DNA of 64,000 bases from Candidatus Delongbacteria bacterium (GTDB taxonomy: Bacteria; CAIWAD01), in NCBI GenBank assembly GCA_020634015.1, contig JACKCN010000001.1, positions 355,001-419,000 of the forward strand. Reading direction: 5' to 3'. Made by a program: the position numbers and the translations under genes. This document shows positions 1-8,686 of this stretch, in pieces. Under the pieces are notes generated by a model, which was given only the letters and a program-made list of their open reading frames with translations, had not been told where the DNA came from and did no database searches. Position 1 is the stretch's first letter. Each line of letters begins with the position of its first letter.

Positions 1-1180
1 TACCCAGAATGTTGTTGCGCACGGCCTCGCGCTTGTTGCGCTCCATCATCGGCACATGCTTGTGTGCCGCCGCGTGAAACACAACTTCGGGCCGGTAGGT
101 CCGGAAGACCCAGTCGATGCGCGCGGGGTCGGTGATGCTGCCCACCACGGGCACCACATTGTTCAGGTCGGCACGGCCACTGAACTCCTGCATCAGGTAG
201 TACAGACCGTTCTCGTTGTGGTCCAGACAGATCAGCTGACGCGGGGCGAAGTTCATCACCTGGCGGCAAAGCTCGCTGCCGATGGAACCGGCTCCGCCGG
301 TCACCAGCACGGTGCGGTCGGTGATGAAACGGCCGATGCTGGGCAGGTCCAGCTTGATTGGATCACGGCCCAGCAGGTCCTCGAGCTGGACTTCCTTGAA
401 CTGGCTCAGGCTGATGTTGCCATGAATCAGGTCACGCACACCGGGCAGCTTGCGGAACTGGACATTGCGCTCACGGCACTGTTCCACGATGCGCCGGATC
501 AGATCGGCGGGGGCGCTGGGCACCGCGATCAGGACCTGGTCGACCTGATTGCGTGACAGCACACCGGCCAGGTCACTGGAGGTGCCCAGAACCTGAATGC
601 CGTGGATCTGCTTGTAGACCTTGGAGCGGTCGTCATCCAGCAGGCCCACGACCTCGTAGTTCATGTTGGGGTTGAACTGGATTTCCCGCAGGATCGACTC
701 ACCGGCGTCGCCCGCGCCCACGATCACAACGCGTGACACATTGCTGCGGTCCATGGGCCTGTAGGTCCGCAGCGCACGCACCATGAACCGGCTGCCGCCG
801 ATCAGGATGATGTTGAGGATGTAGTCGGCGATGACCGCCCACTTGAGATACTCGGGCACCTCGATCTTGAGCACACCGTGGGCGATGATGTAGGTGGCCA
901 GCAGGAAGAGCAGCGTGCCCGTGCTCGTTGCCCTGAAGATGTTCTTCAGGTCGTCGATGGACGCGTAGCGCAGGATGCCCTTGTAGAGATTGGACACGCT
1001 GTAGGCCAGCAGGCGCACACCCGCCATCACGCAGAGTGCCTGCAGGAACAGAGGCATCCGCTCGGGAGGAATCTCGCCCAGACCGATGATCAGGAAGGCG
1101 AAATAGAAGGCGATGCAGGAAAGCACCACATCCATGCTGAGGATGTACCACTTCCTGTGGACGCGTAATTTGTTGATCAT
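1..1180 (-). CDS. CapD/FlaA1/PglF-type nucleotide-sugar dehydratase, C-terminus cut by window edge
   Basis: The reading frame is open from an ATG at 1180 (MINKLRVHRKW) to the left edge, giving about 393 residues of a protein that is normally around 600-650 long. The first ~130 residues are hydrophobic and read as four membrane helices. A first Rossmann motif, VVIVGAGDAGES, lies near residue 148 and the catalytic-domain motif VLVTGGAGSIGSELCRQ near residue 290. This two-Rossmann, membrane-anchored layout is that of the PglF/WbpM/CapD family, which converts UDP-GlcNAc to the UDP-4-keto-6-deoxy sugar at the inner membrane. The YxxxK catalytic region lies outside the window. A PglE-like aminotransferase at 24457 and a PglC-like transferase at 27015 make a bacillosamine-type role likely. 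The ribosome site before the ATG is weak, so the exact start is less certain. Confidence 0.9.
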   Translation of the reverse strand, partial: MINKLRVHRKWYILSMDVVLSCIAFYFAFLIIGLGEIPPERMPLFLQALCVMAGVRLLAYSVSNLYKGILRYASIDDLKNIFRATSTGTLLFLLATYIIAHGVLKIEVPEYLKWAVIADYILNIILIGGSRFMVRALRTYRPMDRSNVSRVVIVGAGDAGESILREIQFNPNMNYEVVGLLDDDRSKVYKQIHGIQVLGTSSDLAGVLSRNQVDQVLIAVPSAPADLIRRIVEQCRERNVQFRKLPGVRDLIHGNISLSQFKEVQLEDLLGRDPIKLDLPSIGRFITDRTVLVTGGAGSIGSELCRQVMNFAPRQLICLDHNENGLYYLMQEFSGRADLNNVVPVVGSITDPARIDWVFRTYRPEVVFHAAAHKHVPMMERNKREAVRNNILG

Positions 1181-1325
1181 GTCCAGTGGAGAGGTTCCGC
1201 TTCTTGACGATGGCTGCGGAAAGTCCGAAGACTCCCCGCAGCCCCGTGATCCAGTGCGTGTTCAGAGTCGCAAGCAAGCGCGACCCGCGCAGTCGTTTGA
1301 ATGTCCGACAGTGTGGGTCCGGTGA

Positions 1326-2636
1326 TCAGGCCTTGGCGATCTTCTCGCGCCCGACCTTGATGTCCTTGGTGGCGTTGCGCGTATCCACCACCAGCTTGGA
1401 GTGCTTGACCACCATCTCGTAATCCACGTCATCGTGGTCGGTGGAGATCAGCACCGCATCGTAGGTTTCCAGCATCGCGGGCGACAGGTCCACATTGGTC
1501 AGAGTGACATTGAACCCATGGTAATGCTCGGTGAACTGGGGGATGTAGGGGTCGTGGTAGTCGAGCTTGGCGCCACGCGCGACCAGCTGCTCGACCAGCT
1601 TGAGCGACGGGCTCTCGCGCAGGTCGTCGATGTTCTTCTTGTAGGCCATGCCCAGCAACAGCACACGGCTGCCACGCAGACTCTTCTCGTGGTTGTTCAG
1701 CTCATGCATCAGGCGGTTGGTGACATAGCGCGGCATCGAGGTGTTGATCTCGCCGGCAAGCTCGATGAAGCGGGTGTTCACTTCGTATTCCTTGGCCTTC
1801 CAGGTGAGGTAGAAGGGATCGATGGGAATGCAATGCCCGCCCAGACCGGGTCCGGGATAGAAGGCGTGGAAGCCGAAGGGCTTGGTCTTGGCGGCGTCGA
1901 CCACTTCCCAGACGTCGATGCCCATGCGGCTGAAGACGACCTTGAGCTCGTTGATCATGGCGATGTTGACGCCGCGATAGATATTCTCGAGCAGCTTGGT
2001 AGCTTCGGCCACCCGGGTGCTGGAAACGGGCACGGTCTTCACGATCACGTGGTTGTAGACCGCGCAGGCCAGCTCGGTGCACTCGGGATTCAGACCGCCC
2101 ACCACCTTGGGAATGGTGTGCGTATTGAAATCGGGGTTGTTGGGATCTTCGCGCTCGGGGCTGAAAGCCAGGTAGAAATCCTTGCCCGCGACCAGACCGG
2201 TGGCCTTTTCGAAGATCGGGGCCATCACCTCGTCCACGGTACCCGGGTAGGTGGTGGATTCCAGCACGACCAGCTGGCCCTTGCGCAGAGTCTTGGCGAT
2301 GGTGTGGGTCGCGGCCAGCACGGGGCCCAGATCGGGAGCCTGGTGCGCGTCCAGCGGAGTGGGCACCGCGATCAGGATCGCATCCACCTCGCTCAGACGG
2401 TCGAAATCGGTGGTGGCACTCAGCAGGCCAGTCGCAGCCGCCTTGGCGATGCGCGCCTCAGGGATATGGCGGATGTAGCTCTTTCCCGCCATCAGCTTCT
2501 CGCACTTGCTGCCGTCCAGTTCGAAACCGACGGTCTTGATGCCGGCCTCGATGAACTCGAGAGCCAGGGGCAGGCCCACATAGCCAAGGCCGACAATGCC
2601 GACCACGAACTGTTTATTCCGGATTCTGTCCAGCAT
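1326..2636 (-). CDS. wbpA: UDP-N-acetylhexosamine 6-dehydrogenase (WbpA/WecC family)
   Basis: This 436-residue protein belongs to the UDP-glucose/GDP-mannose dehydrogenase family and should oxidise C6 of a UDP-HexNAc to the uronic acid with two NAD. The N-terminus has the NAD-binding motif VGIVGLGYVGLPLALEF, and the catalytic cysteine sits in GGHCIPIDP near residue 269. The C-terminal UDP-binding domain contains LLLGMAYKKNIDDLRESP. The start was set at the ATG at 2636 because an AGGAG lies eight bases upstream and the family motif starts ten residues in; the frame is open further upstream, but that part has no family similarity. With the WbpB-WbpD fusion (22653), WbpE (21331) and WbpI/WecB (31443) homologues in the same window, UDP-GlcNAc is a likelier substrate than UDP-ManNAc, though sequence alone cannot decide. 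Confidence 0.93.
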   Translation of the reverse strand: MLDRIRNKQFVVGIVGLGYVGLPLALEFIEAGIKTVGFELDGSKCEKLMAGKSYIRHIPEARIAKAAATGLLSATTDFDRLSEVDAILIAVPTPLDAHQAPDLGPVLAATHTIAKTLRKGQLVVLESTTYPGTVDEVMAPIFEKATGLVAGKDFYLAFSPEREDPNNPDFNTHTIPKVVGGLNPECTELACAVYNHVIVKTVPVSSTRVAEATKLLENIYRGVNIAMINELKVVFSRMGIDVWEVVDAAKTKPFGFHAFYPGPGLGGHCIPIDPFYLTWKAKEYEVNTRFIELAGEINTSMPRYVTNRLMHELNNHEKSLRGSRVLLLGMAYKKNIDDLRESPSLKLVEQLVARGAKLDYHDPYIPQFTEHYHGFNVTLTNVDLSPAMLETYDAVLISTDHDDVDYEMVVKHSKLVVDTRNATKDIKVGREKIAKA

Positions 2637-3264
2637 CTGATGAACTCCTGATTTGAAGCTTCTGCACTCGTTCCGGCACGCTGGCCGCAAACGTCCCAAT
2701 GACTCGAATCTGCCTGCGGAAGGAGTACGAAGCCGGTGAATATTGCACAATCCGCTTTCGGATGCGACTGCCACAGGCTTCGATGACGGGATCCACCCAC
2801 AAACACCCCGGCTTCCGGATCGTCGGACGTGTCCTTCCGGCGTGCCTCCTAACATCGGCAGGAAACGGTGCCCGAATTACAGGAGTTGCAGTGAGAGCCC
2901 CGTGAGTGGGGCATGGATTCCACGGATTCGGGGATGGGGCATGTCAATCATAGCCGCGGCTGAATGCCGATTGCACCGCACTCGGTCGCAATACTGCCAG
3001 TTCTTTCGGCGTGACGGAGGTCACGCCGATCAAGCGGCCAAGGACTAGATTGGTCCGCGTCGGGCTACTCGCCGGATTGTGCTATGTTCGCGGCAATCTT
3101 CAACGCTGTTAACTGTGAATTTAGCCGTTGAAGGTCAGGTCCGTTCGGGTCGATAACCTCTTTCAAGATCGGGCAAGGGAATGCGGCCCCGGCTCCCGAT
3201 TGAGGTCGACAAGGATGGATGTTGGCCACAAAAAGCAAGATCAGACCAATTGGGTGGAATCATC
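2637..3264. promoter_or_regulatory. divergent intergenic region between the UDP-HexNAc dehydrogenase and the export operon
   Basis: About 630 bases separate two divergent transcription units and no convincing gene lies in them. The right half holds a perfect inverted repeat (3007-3028, listed separately) and an extended -10-like sequence TGCTATGTT at 3080-3088 with only a weak -35. An inverted repeat CTTCAACG/CGTTGAAG at 3098-3105 and 3126-3133 would fold in the resulting leader. A start near 3095 would give a leader of about 170 bases before the Wza-like gene. I saw no convincing promoter for the minus-strand gene. Confidence 0.5.
3007..3028. promoter_or_regulatory. CRP/FNR-like palindromic operator
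   Basis: The 22 bases form a perfect inverted repeat, CGGCGTGAC-GGAG-GTCACGCCG, with nine-base arms. Read as half-sites it is GTGA-N6-TCAC, which is the core of the TGTGA-N6-TCACA consensus of the CRP/FNR/Clp family. It is centred about 77 bases upstream of the start predicted from the -10 at 3083-3088, a position suitable for an upstream activator. That a CRP-like protein binds here is inference. Confidence 0.5.
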
Positions 3265-4080
3265 ATGTTTCGAGCTGAGGCCCGCCGCGTCCCCCGGGAT
3301 CGCGGGTTCGCTTTTCTCCTGCTTCTGCTGATCGTCAGTGGGTGTGCCTTGCGTTCGCGTGAGCACCTCGAGCCCGCGGTGGAAGTCTACGAGGATACAC
3401 TGGCGGCTGCGGCCTTCCAGGTTCTTGAACAGGCGCAGCCTGCCAACGGCGCACCGTCCATGGACCGTCCGGACGGCCGCTACACTCTTCAGCCCGCCGA
3501 CGAATTCCGGGTCTCCTTCCCCCGGATTCCCGAGGAGAACTTCGAAGGTGTGGTACGCCCCGATGGATACATCACCTCTCCACGTTACGGAGATCTGATG
3601 GCCATGGGTCTGGCCGGACACGAACTGGCCGACAGCCTGGGCGCACTGTACGCGAAGGACTATCTGGGTGTTCACCCCACGGTCACACTCACCAGAACCG
3701 GTTCCCAGTACGTGTATGTCTACGGTGCCGTGAAGACTCCCGACCGCTATGAGTGGGATGGCAGTCTGGACCTGCTTTCGGCGCTGACCATGGCGGGCGG
3801 ACCGGACACCCGCGGCAAGCTGAAGAGCGTGATCGTCGTGCGGGTCGGCTATGGCGGTGTCTACACCTACTCCGTGCATGACCTGCAAAGCATGCTCTCG
3901 TCCACCGGCACTGCTCCGATCTGGCTCCAGCCGCGGGACATCGTGATCGTGCCCAACCGCCTGATCAGCGACATCCAGCAATTCATCAGCGATTACATCA
4001 TGACCTGGATTCCGCCGGTGGACGCATTCATCCGGATGCGCTACTACTGGCGTCTGGGCAATGATATCCTGCAGCCATAA
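3265..4080 (+). CDS. Wza-like polysaccharide export lipoprotein
   Basis: The 271-residue product has a lipoprotein signal (basic start, hydrophobic AFLLLLLIVSGC, lipobox cysteine near residue 26), followed from about residue 65 by a poly_export domain (YTLQPADEFRVSFPRIPEENFEGVVRPDGYITSP). One or two SLBB-like segments follow (QYVYVYGAVKTPDRYEW). Such proteins form the outer-membrane or periplasmic conduit for Wzy-dependent polysaccharides. The C-terminus ends with an aromatic and hydrophobic segment (DYIMTWIPPVDAFIRMRYYWRLG). The ATG at 3265 was chosen because it puts the signal peptide at the N-terminus; the same frame is open for 28 further codons upstream. It is the first gene of the plus-strand export operon and lies 12 bases before the ATPase gene. 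Confidence 0.92.
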   Translation: MFRAEARRVPRDRGFAFLLLLLIVSGCALRSREHLEPAVEVYEDTLAAAAFQVLEQAQPANGAPSMDRPDGRYTLQPADEFRVSFPRIPEENFEGVVRPDGYITSPRYGDLMAMGLAGHELADSLGALYAKDYLGVHPTVTLTRTGSQYVYVYGAVKTPDRYEWDGSLDLLSALTMAGGPDTRGKLKSVIVVRVGYGGVYTYSVHDLQSMLSSTGTAPIWLQPRDIVIVPNRLISDIQQFISDYIMTWIPPVDAFIRMRYYWRLGNDILQP

Positions 4081-4092
4081 GGCGGAGTCCGG

Positions 4093-5475
4093 ATGTATCT
4101 GGCACACTACGGATTCCACGAGGAACCCTTCTCGATCACCAGCGACCCCAAGTTCCTGTGGCTGAGTCCACAGCACGAGGAGGCCTACGCCCACTTGCTG
4201 TATGCCATCGAGCAACGCAAGGGATTCGCGGTGCTCTCGGGAGACATCGGGACTGGCAAGACCACCCTGATCAACAGTGTGCTGAATCGTCTTGGGGACA
4301 CGGTGAAGTCCGCCGTGGTCTACAATTCCTCGCTGAACACGGATGAACTGTTCCAATACCTTTTTCGTGACTTCGACATCGCGGCGAAACCCGCGAACCG
4401 GGCCGAAGGCGTGATCGCCCTGAACGACTGGCTGCTTGAACAGGCCCGCCAGGACATCAACACGGTGATCATCATCGACGAAGCCCAGAACCTGAGTCTG
4501 GCCACCCTGGAAGACCTGCGCCTGCTCTCGAACCTTGAAACCGCCAAGCGCAAGCTGCTGCAGATTCTGCTGGTGGGCCAGCCCGAACTGAACGACAAGC
4601 TGGCCGATCCCAGCCTGCACCAATTGCAACAGCGCATCGCGATCCGCTATCATCTCAAGCCCTTCAAGGCCGATGAGACGCGTGCCTACGTTCAGCATCG
4701 GCTGAGCCTTGCCGGCGGTCCTGCAGCGAGCGGCATCTTCGACGGTGGTGCACTGGGCGTGATCCAGGAGATCTCGGCAGGCGTGCCCCGCGTGATCAAC
4801 CAGGTCTGCGACACGGCCCTGCTCAAGGGCTACGGCAAAAGCCTGAAGGTGCTTGACAAGGCATTCCTGCAAAGCGTTTCCAACGAGGAATTCGCCTTCC
4901 GCAAGCAACAGCCCAAGGTACGCCCCATGGAACCGACCGTGGCTGCACCGACCACGGTGGCGGAGTCGCGCAGGTCATCCCGCATGCCGTGGCTCGTGGG
5001 TCTCAATCTGGGCATTCTGGGACTGTTGGCCTGGGCCCTGTTCCTCCGCCCCGGGACAGGCACTGAACCAGCGGTCGCCAATGACAAGGAACTGGCCACT
5101 CTCCAGCAGGAACTTGCGGCCGCCCGCAACAGCGTGAGCGACATGCAGCGCCAGCTGGAAGAACTGGCCAACAGGCCGCTGGGCACCGCCGAAGCCAGTG
5201 CTGTTCCCGATCAGGAGAACACCAGGCCCCAGGCGCAGGAAACCGTGCGGACAGCCGACGTGACCGAAGAGAGCGAAGGCACCGAAGGCAGCCGCGATGC
5301 CCAGGGCAATACCCTGGTGCGCATCCGCCAGAATGACACACTGATGAAGATCGTGACACGCGAATACGGGCAGGCCGACTGGGACCGCATCCAGCAGATT
5401 CTGACCCTGAATCCACGCATCAAGAACCCGAACCTGATCCGTATCGGAGATCTGATCCGGATTCCCGCACCCTGA
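4093..5475 (+). CDS. ExeA-like AAA ATPase with transmembrane segment and C-terminal LysM domain
   Basis: The 460-residue protein starts MYLAHYGFHEEPFSITSDPKF, the opening typical of ExeA/GspA ATPases and of the ATPases found in exosortase-associated EPS loci. Walker A is SGDIGTGKTT at residues 49-58 and Walker B is VIIIDEAQNL near 125-134. A single membrane helix (WLVGLNLGILGLLAWALFL) lies near residue 300, followed by a Gln/Glu-rich coiled-coil stretch. A LysM-like domain (NDTLMKIVTREYG ... LIRIGDLIRIPAP) fills the last ~60 residues. The layout suggests a cytoplasmic ATPase tethered to a periplasmic peptidoglycan-binding module, perhaps opening the wall for export. It lies 16 bases upstream of the CpsD-like gene in the same operon. 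Confidence 0.9.
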   Translation: MYLAHYGFHEEPFSITSDPKFLWLSPQHEEAYAHLLYAIEQRKGFAVLSGDIGTGKTTLINSVLNRLGDTVKSAVVYNSSLNTDELFQYLFRDFDIAAKPANRAEGVIALNDWLLEQARQDINTVIIIDEAQNLSLATLEDLRLLSNLETAKRKLLQILLVGQPELNDKLADPSLHQLQQRIAIRYHLKPFKADETRAYVQHRLSLAGGPAASGIFDGGALGVIQEISAGVPRVINQVCDTALLKGYGKSLKVLDKAFLQSVSNEEFAFRKQQPKVRPMEPTVAAPTTVAESRRSSRMPWLVGLNLGILGLLAWALFLRPGTGTEPAVANDKELATLQQELAAARNSVSDMQRQLEELANRPLGTAEASAVPDQENTRPQAQETVRTADVTEESEGTEGSRDAQGNTLVRIRQNDTLMKIVTREYGQADWDRIQQILTLNPRIKNPNLIRIGDLIRIPAP

Positions 5476-5491
5476 AGCAACGGGAGGACAC

Positions 5492-6229
5492 ATGTCGGTT
5501 TACCGCGACATGTTGAACAAGCTGGACAACGACACCGGGACCGAGACCCCGCTGGTGTCCACAGGAACCCATCAGGTCAACACCGGATCCTTCCGGCGCG
5601 ATCTGGGCAGCCTGGTCCAGTTGCTGGAACGCTACCAGAGCGCGAACGACCTGCGCTCCGTGATGTTCACCAATGTGGATGCCGAGGCCGGCGTGAGCAG
5701 CATCGTCACCCACACGGCGGGCATCCTGGGGGAAGTCTACCAGCAGGATGATCGCAGTTCGGTGCTCATCGTGGATGCCAATTACCGCTCCCAGACACCG
5801 CCGATGGCGCTTGCGGGACTGAAGCGCGGCGACGCCCTTGCGCGCTTCATGACCGGAGATGAGTCCATCGAGGCCTGTGTGCAGGCCAGCGAGCTGACTC
5901 GCGTGGACATGCTGCTGGGGCGCAGCCCCGATTCGAGCTGGATGACACGCCTGCCAGAGAAACAACTCCGGGCCCGCATGCAGCAATTGCGTGAACATTA
6001 CCGTTGGGTGCTGCTGGACATGCCCCCCATGGACACTCCTGAGAGTCTGACCTGGTCGGCCGTGTGTGACGGGGTGATTCTGATCATCGAAGCGGGCAAG
6101 ACCCGTCGCTATGCGGCCCAGGCAGCCGTGGAGCGCATGAAGTCGCACAATGCGAACCTGCTGGGCTGCGTGATCAACAAGCGCCAGCAGGTGATTCCCG
6201 AGTTCATCTACCGCTGGTTGTTCAAATAG
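5492..6229 (+). CDS. CpsD/CapB-family P-loop protein with degenerate Walker A (likely inactive BY-kinase)
   Basis: The 245-residue product matches the CpsD/CapB/BY-kinase fold. A Walker A' strand VLIVDANYR lies at residues 91-99 and a Walker B strand WVLLDMPPMD at 172-181; the last segment ends VINKRQQVIPEFIYRW. The Walker A position reads NVDAEAGVSSIV (61-72), where active members have a GEGKST-like loop. The invariant lysine is therefore valine (V68). No tyrosine cluster is visible at the C-terminus. It sits between the ExeA-like ATPase and the Wzz-like co-polymerase, the normal place of a chain-length kinase. I infer a structural or regulatory partner of the Wzz protein rather than a kinase; low-affinity ATP binding cannot be ruled out from sequence. 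Confidence 0.85.
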   Translation: MSVYRDMLNKLDNDTGTETPLVSTGTHQVNTGSFRRDLGSLVQLLERYQSANDLRSVMFTNVDAEAGVSSIVTHTAGILGEVYQQDDRSSVLIVDANYRSQTPPMALAGLKRGDALARFMTGDESIEACVQASELTRVDMLLGRSPDSSWMTRLPEKQLRARMQQLREHYRWVLLDMPPMDTPESLTWSAVCDGVILIIEAGKTRRYAAQAAVERMKSHNANLLGCVINKRQQVIPEFIYRWLFK

Positions 6230-6242
6230 GCAGGACCCGACC

Positions 6243-7586
6243 ATGACGACCCAGACCCGGGGCACCCTGCGGGACGTGCTCTATACCCTGTTCAGCTACC
6301 GCTGGCTGACTCTGCTCACCTTCGTGGTGGTGGCGGGGGCGGGCATCGTGTTCACCATGCTCTCGCCCAGAATCTACGAGGCCAGCTCGAAGATCAATCT
6401 GGCCATCAACTACGAGCGTCTGCGGATCACGCAGACCGAGGCCAATACCCGACTGAACGTGGAACAGATGGTGGCCACGGAAATCGAAATCCTCAAGTCC
6501 TGGACCCTGCTGGAAACGGCCATGGATACGATGGAAGCACACGGCAAGCTGCCGCAGGGCACTCTTTCCGGTGCGGTGATGGCCAACCTGCGGATCGAAG
6601 CGGTGCGCAACACCACCTTCATCGAAGTCCGCTACCGCAGTTCCGATCCCGATTTCTGCCGGGACATGGTGAACCAGCTCGTGCATTCGTATTCGGAGTT
6701 TCGTCAGAACGCCGGTGAGAGCGACGACCAGTTGAGCAACTACGAGAAGATGATCGGGGACATCGACCAGCGCATCGAAGAGTCCGAATCGGAACTGTCG
6801 GAGTACAACGCCGACCGCGACATCGCGATACTCAGCGCCCAGCAGGGGCAGGAGCTGGACCAGATCGGCAAGCTGAGATCCGGGCTGCTCGAGCGCGAGC
6901 TGAGTCTGGCCCAGGAGAACGCGCGCCTGCAGTCCATGCAAGAAGTAGAACGCAATTTCGATCCGGTGAAGATCCAGCCGGACCTGCTGGTGGCCAACGG
7001 CCCTCTGCAGAGCATGTTCAACGCCTACAACGAGCTGTATCGCGACCGGCTGATGAAGTCCTCGATGTATACCCCCGAGAACCCCGAAATGAAGGTGCTG
7101 GACCAGCGTCTGGGGCAGATGAAGGCCGAACTCAAGACGCTGTACGCGACGTCCATCACGGGCCAGCGCCAGAAACTTGCCCTGCTTGAATCCGAAAAGG
7201 CCATGCTGCAGCAGCAACTGGTCAATGCCACGCAGCGCAAGCGCGAACTGTCGCGCGCCAGCAGTCGCCAGGCCATCCTCCAGAAGAAGCTGGACGACCT
7301 GCAGTCGGTGCGTACCGTGATCAACCAGAAGCTGGAAGAGACCCGGATCCTCTCCGTGAGCGCCGACCGGATGGAGATCCAGCAGATCTCGCCGGCGCAG
7401 AGGCCGATGCAGCCGATCAAACCCAAGGTGCTGTTCAACACGGTCGCCAGCCTGCTGCTGGGGCTGGTGCTGGCCTTCTCGCTGCCCTTCTACCTGCAGG
7501 TGATGGACAGCCGGGTACACACGGACATGGACGTGTTCAAGTCCACGGGTCTGCACACTCTCAGCGTGGTGCGCCTCTACAAGTAG
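6243..7586 (+). CDS. Wzz/GumC-like polysaccharide co-polymerase (chain-length determinant)
   Basis: The 447-residue protein has the architecture of a polysaccharide co-polymerase. A first membrane helix is at about residues 20-38 (WLTLLTFVVVAGAGIVFTML). A periplasmic Wzz domain begins SPRIYEASSKINL, and long heptad-rich coiled coils fill about residues 150-370. A second helix lies near 395-415 (VASLLLGLVLAFSLPFYL), preceded by the proline-rich AQRPMQPIKP typical of Wzz proteins. No kinase domain is fused, which agrees with the separate CpsD-like gene 13 bases upstream. The expected role is control of glycan chain length together with the Wzy-like protein encoded two genes downstream. An adjacent gene encodes a lipoprotein 23 bases after the stop. 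Confidence 0.92.
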   Translation: MTTQTRGTLRDVLYTLFSYRWLTLLTFVVVAGAGIVFTMLSPRIYEASSKINLAINYERLRITQTEANTRLNVEQMVATEIEILKSWTLLETAMDTMEAHGKLPQGTLSGAVMANLRIEAVRNTTFIEVRYRSSDPDFCRDMVNQLVHSYSEFRQNAGESDDQLSNYEKMIGDIDQRIEESESELSEYNADRDIAILSAQQGQELDQIGKLRSGLLERELSLAQENARLQSMQEVERNFDPVKIQPDLLVANGPLQSMFNAYNELYRDRLMKSSMYTPENPEMKVLDQRLGQMKAELKTLYATSITGQRQKLALLESEKAMLQQQLVNATQRKRELSRASSRQAILQKKLDDLQSVRTVINQKLEETRILSVSADRMEIQQISPAQRPMQPIKPKVLFNTVASLLLGLVLAFSLPFYLQVMDSRVHTDMDVFKSTGLHTLSVVRLYK

Positions 7587-7609
7587 CGAGATCCAGAAAG
7601 GACGCGCAC

Positions 7610-8686
7610 ATGATCCGGCGGCCACTCCTGTTGCCTTCCATCGGAATTCTGCTCCTGCTGGTCGGTTGCTCCTGCGACGATGAAAAAGCCGGCTGGAGCT
7701 CCCGCACGATCGGAGGTCTGCAGTCCGAGACACTCACGATTGGCGATCACACGCGGGTCACGGTGACCGAATCCGTGTCCTTCACCGAAGGCAGCAACCT
7801 GGTGCTCAGCGGCCAGGTGGAGTTCCTGATGTCAGCGAACACCAGCCTCGAGCTGCCCGCGGACTTCTCGGTGCCGGCCAGTGCGGGTGTGACCTTCCGC
7901 CCCGCCGATGCCACACCCTGGCAGAAACTGAAAGTGAGCCAGGCACAGGTCGATCTGCGCAACCTGACGATCCGGGGCGCCATCATCGGCCTGGACCTCA
8001 GCGGCTCAGGCGCGGCGACTCTGTCCCGCCTGACGATCTCCGAATGCGAGCAGTACGGACTGTACGCGGTCAGCCTGGACAGCCTGATCATCGAAGACAG
8101 CCGCATTTCCGACTGCGTCTCCGATGGCGCGCACATCAAGTTCAGCAAGACCCGGCTCTCAGGGGTGAGCGTGACAGGGTGCGCCTTCCATGGTGTCTAT
8201 CTGCTGAGCGGACAGTCGCTGCTCGAGGATTGCACCCTGGCCAACAACGGCCTGACCGAAAATGGCAGCGGAATCACCGTGGACGGGACCGACAGTGCCT
8301 ACTCGATCACCCACAGCCTTTTTGATGGCAACTACTATGGTCTGCGGGACACTGCCAACCGCGCTGTGATCCTGACCCAGTGCCAGTTCAGCAACAGCGT
8401 CTACTTTCCCCTGCTGTTCGCCCATCCCTTCGCCGACCGCGTCTTTCTTGAGCAGAACAACATCCTGCCCGGCCCAGGCGGGCGGCGCGTGGAACTGGCC
8501 ACCACCGGAGCCTATCTGCCAGGACGCTATCTGCCTGCCATGCGGAACTGGTGGGGCACGACCAATCTGGAAGACATCGTGTCTTCAACCAGCCTTTCCG
8601 GAGATGGTCGCACCACCGCCAACTCAGATACGGTGCGAGTGGAGCCGATTCTTCTGGAGCCGTTGCCAAGCGCCGGTCCGCGCTGA
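7610..8686 (+). CDS. lipoprotein with right-handed parallel beta-helix repeats
   Basis: The 358-residue product begins with a lipoprotein signal (LPSIGILLLLVGCSC, lipobox cysteine near residue 20). From about residue 110 to 300 it consists of imperfect ~22-residue coils with patterns such as LRNLTIRGAIIGLDLSG, LSRLTISECEQYGLYAVS and LIIEDSRISDCVSDGAHI, which are typical of NosD/pectate-lyase-like parallel beta-helices. Such folds bind or cleave polysaccharides (lyases, epimerases, hydrolases), but no catalytic signature could be assigned. Its position inside the export operon, between the Wzz-like and Wzy-like genes, suggests that it acts on the exported glycan at the outer membrane. The stop codon overlaps the next start as TGATG. 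Confidence 0.85.
   Translation: MIRRPLLLPSIGILLLLVGCSCDDEKAGWSSRTIGGLQSETLTIGDHTRVTVTESVSFTEGSNLVLSGQVEFLMSANTSLELPADFSVPASAGVTFRPADATPWQKLKVSQAQVDLRNLTIRGAIIGLDLSGSGAATLSRLTISECEQYGLYAVSLDSLIIEDSRISDCVSDGAHIKFSKTRLSGVSVTGCAFHGVYLLSGQSLLEDCTLANNGLTENGSGITVDGTDSAYSITHSLFDGNYYGLRDTANRAVILTQCQFSNSVYFPLLFAHPFADRVFLEQNNILPGPGGRRVELATTGAYLPGRYLPAMRNWWGTTNLEDIVSSTSLSGDGRTTANSDTVRVEPILLEPLPSAGPR

Noticed and set aside
3241..4908. 555-codon minus-strand frame opposite the Wza-like and ATPase genes
   Set aside because: It is the antisense shadow of two well-supported genes, with His/Gln/Val-rich composition typical of such shadows.
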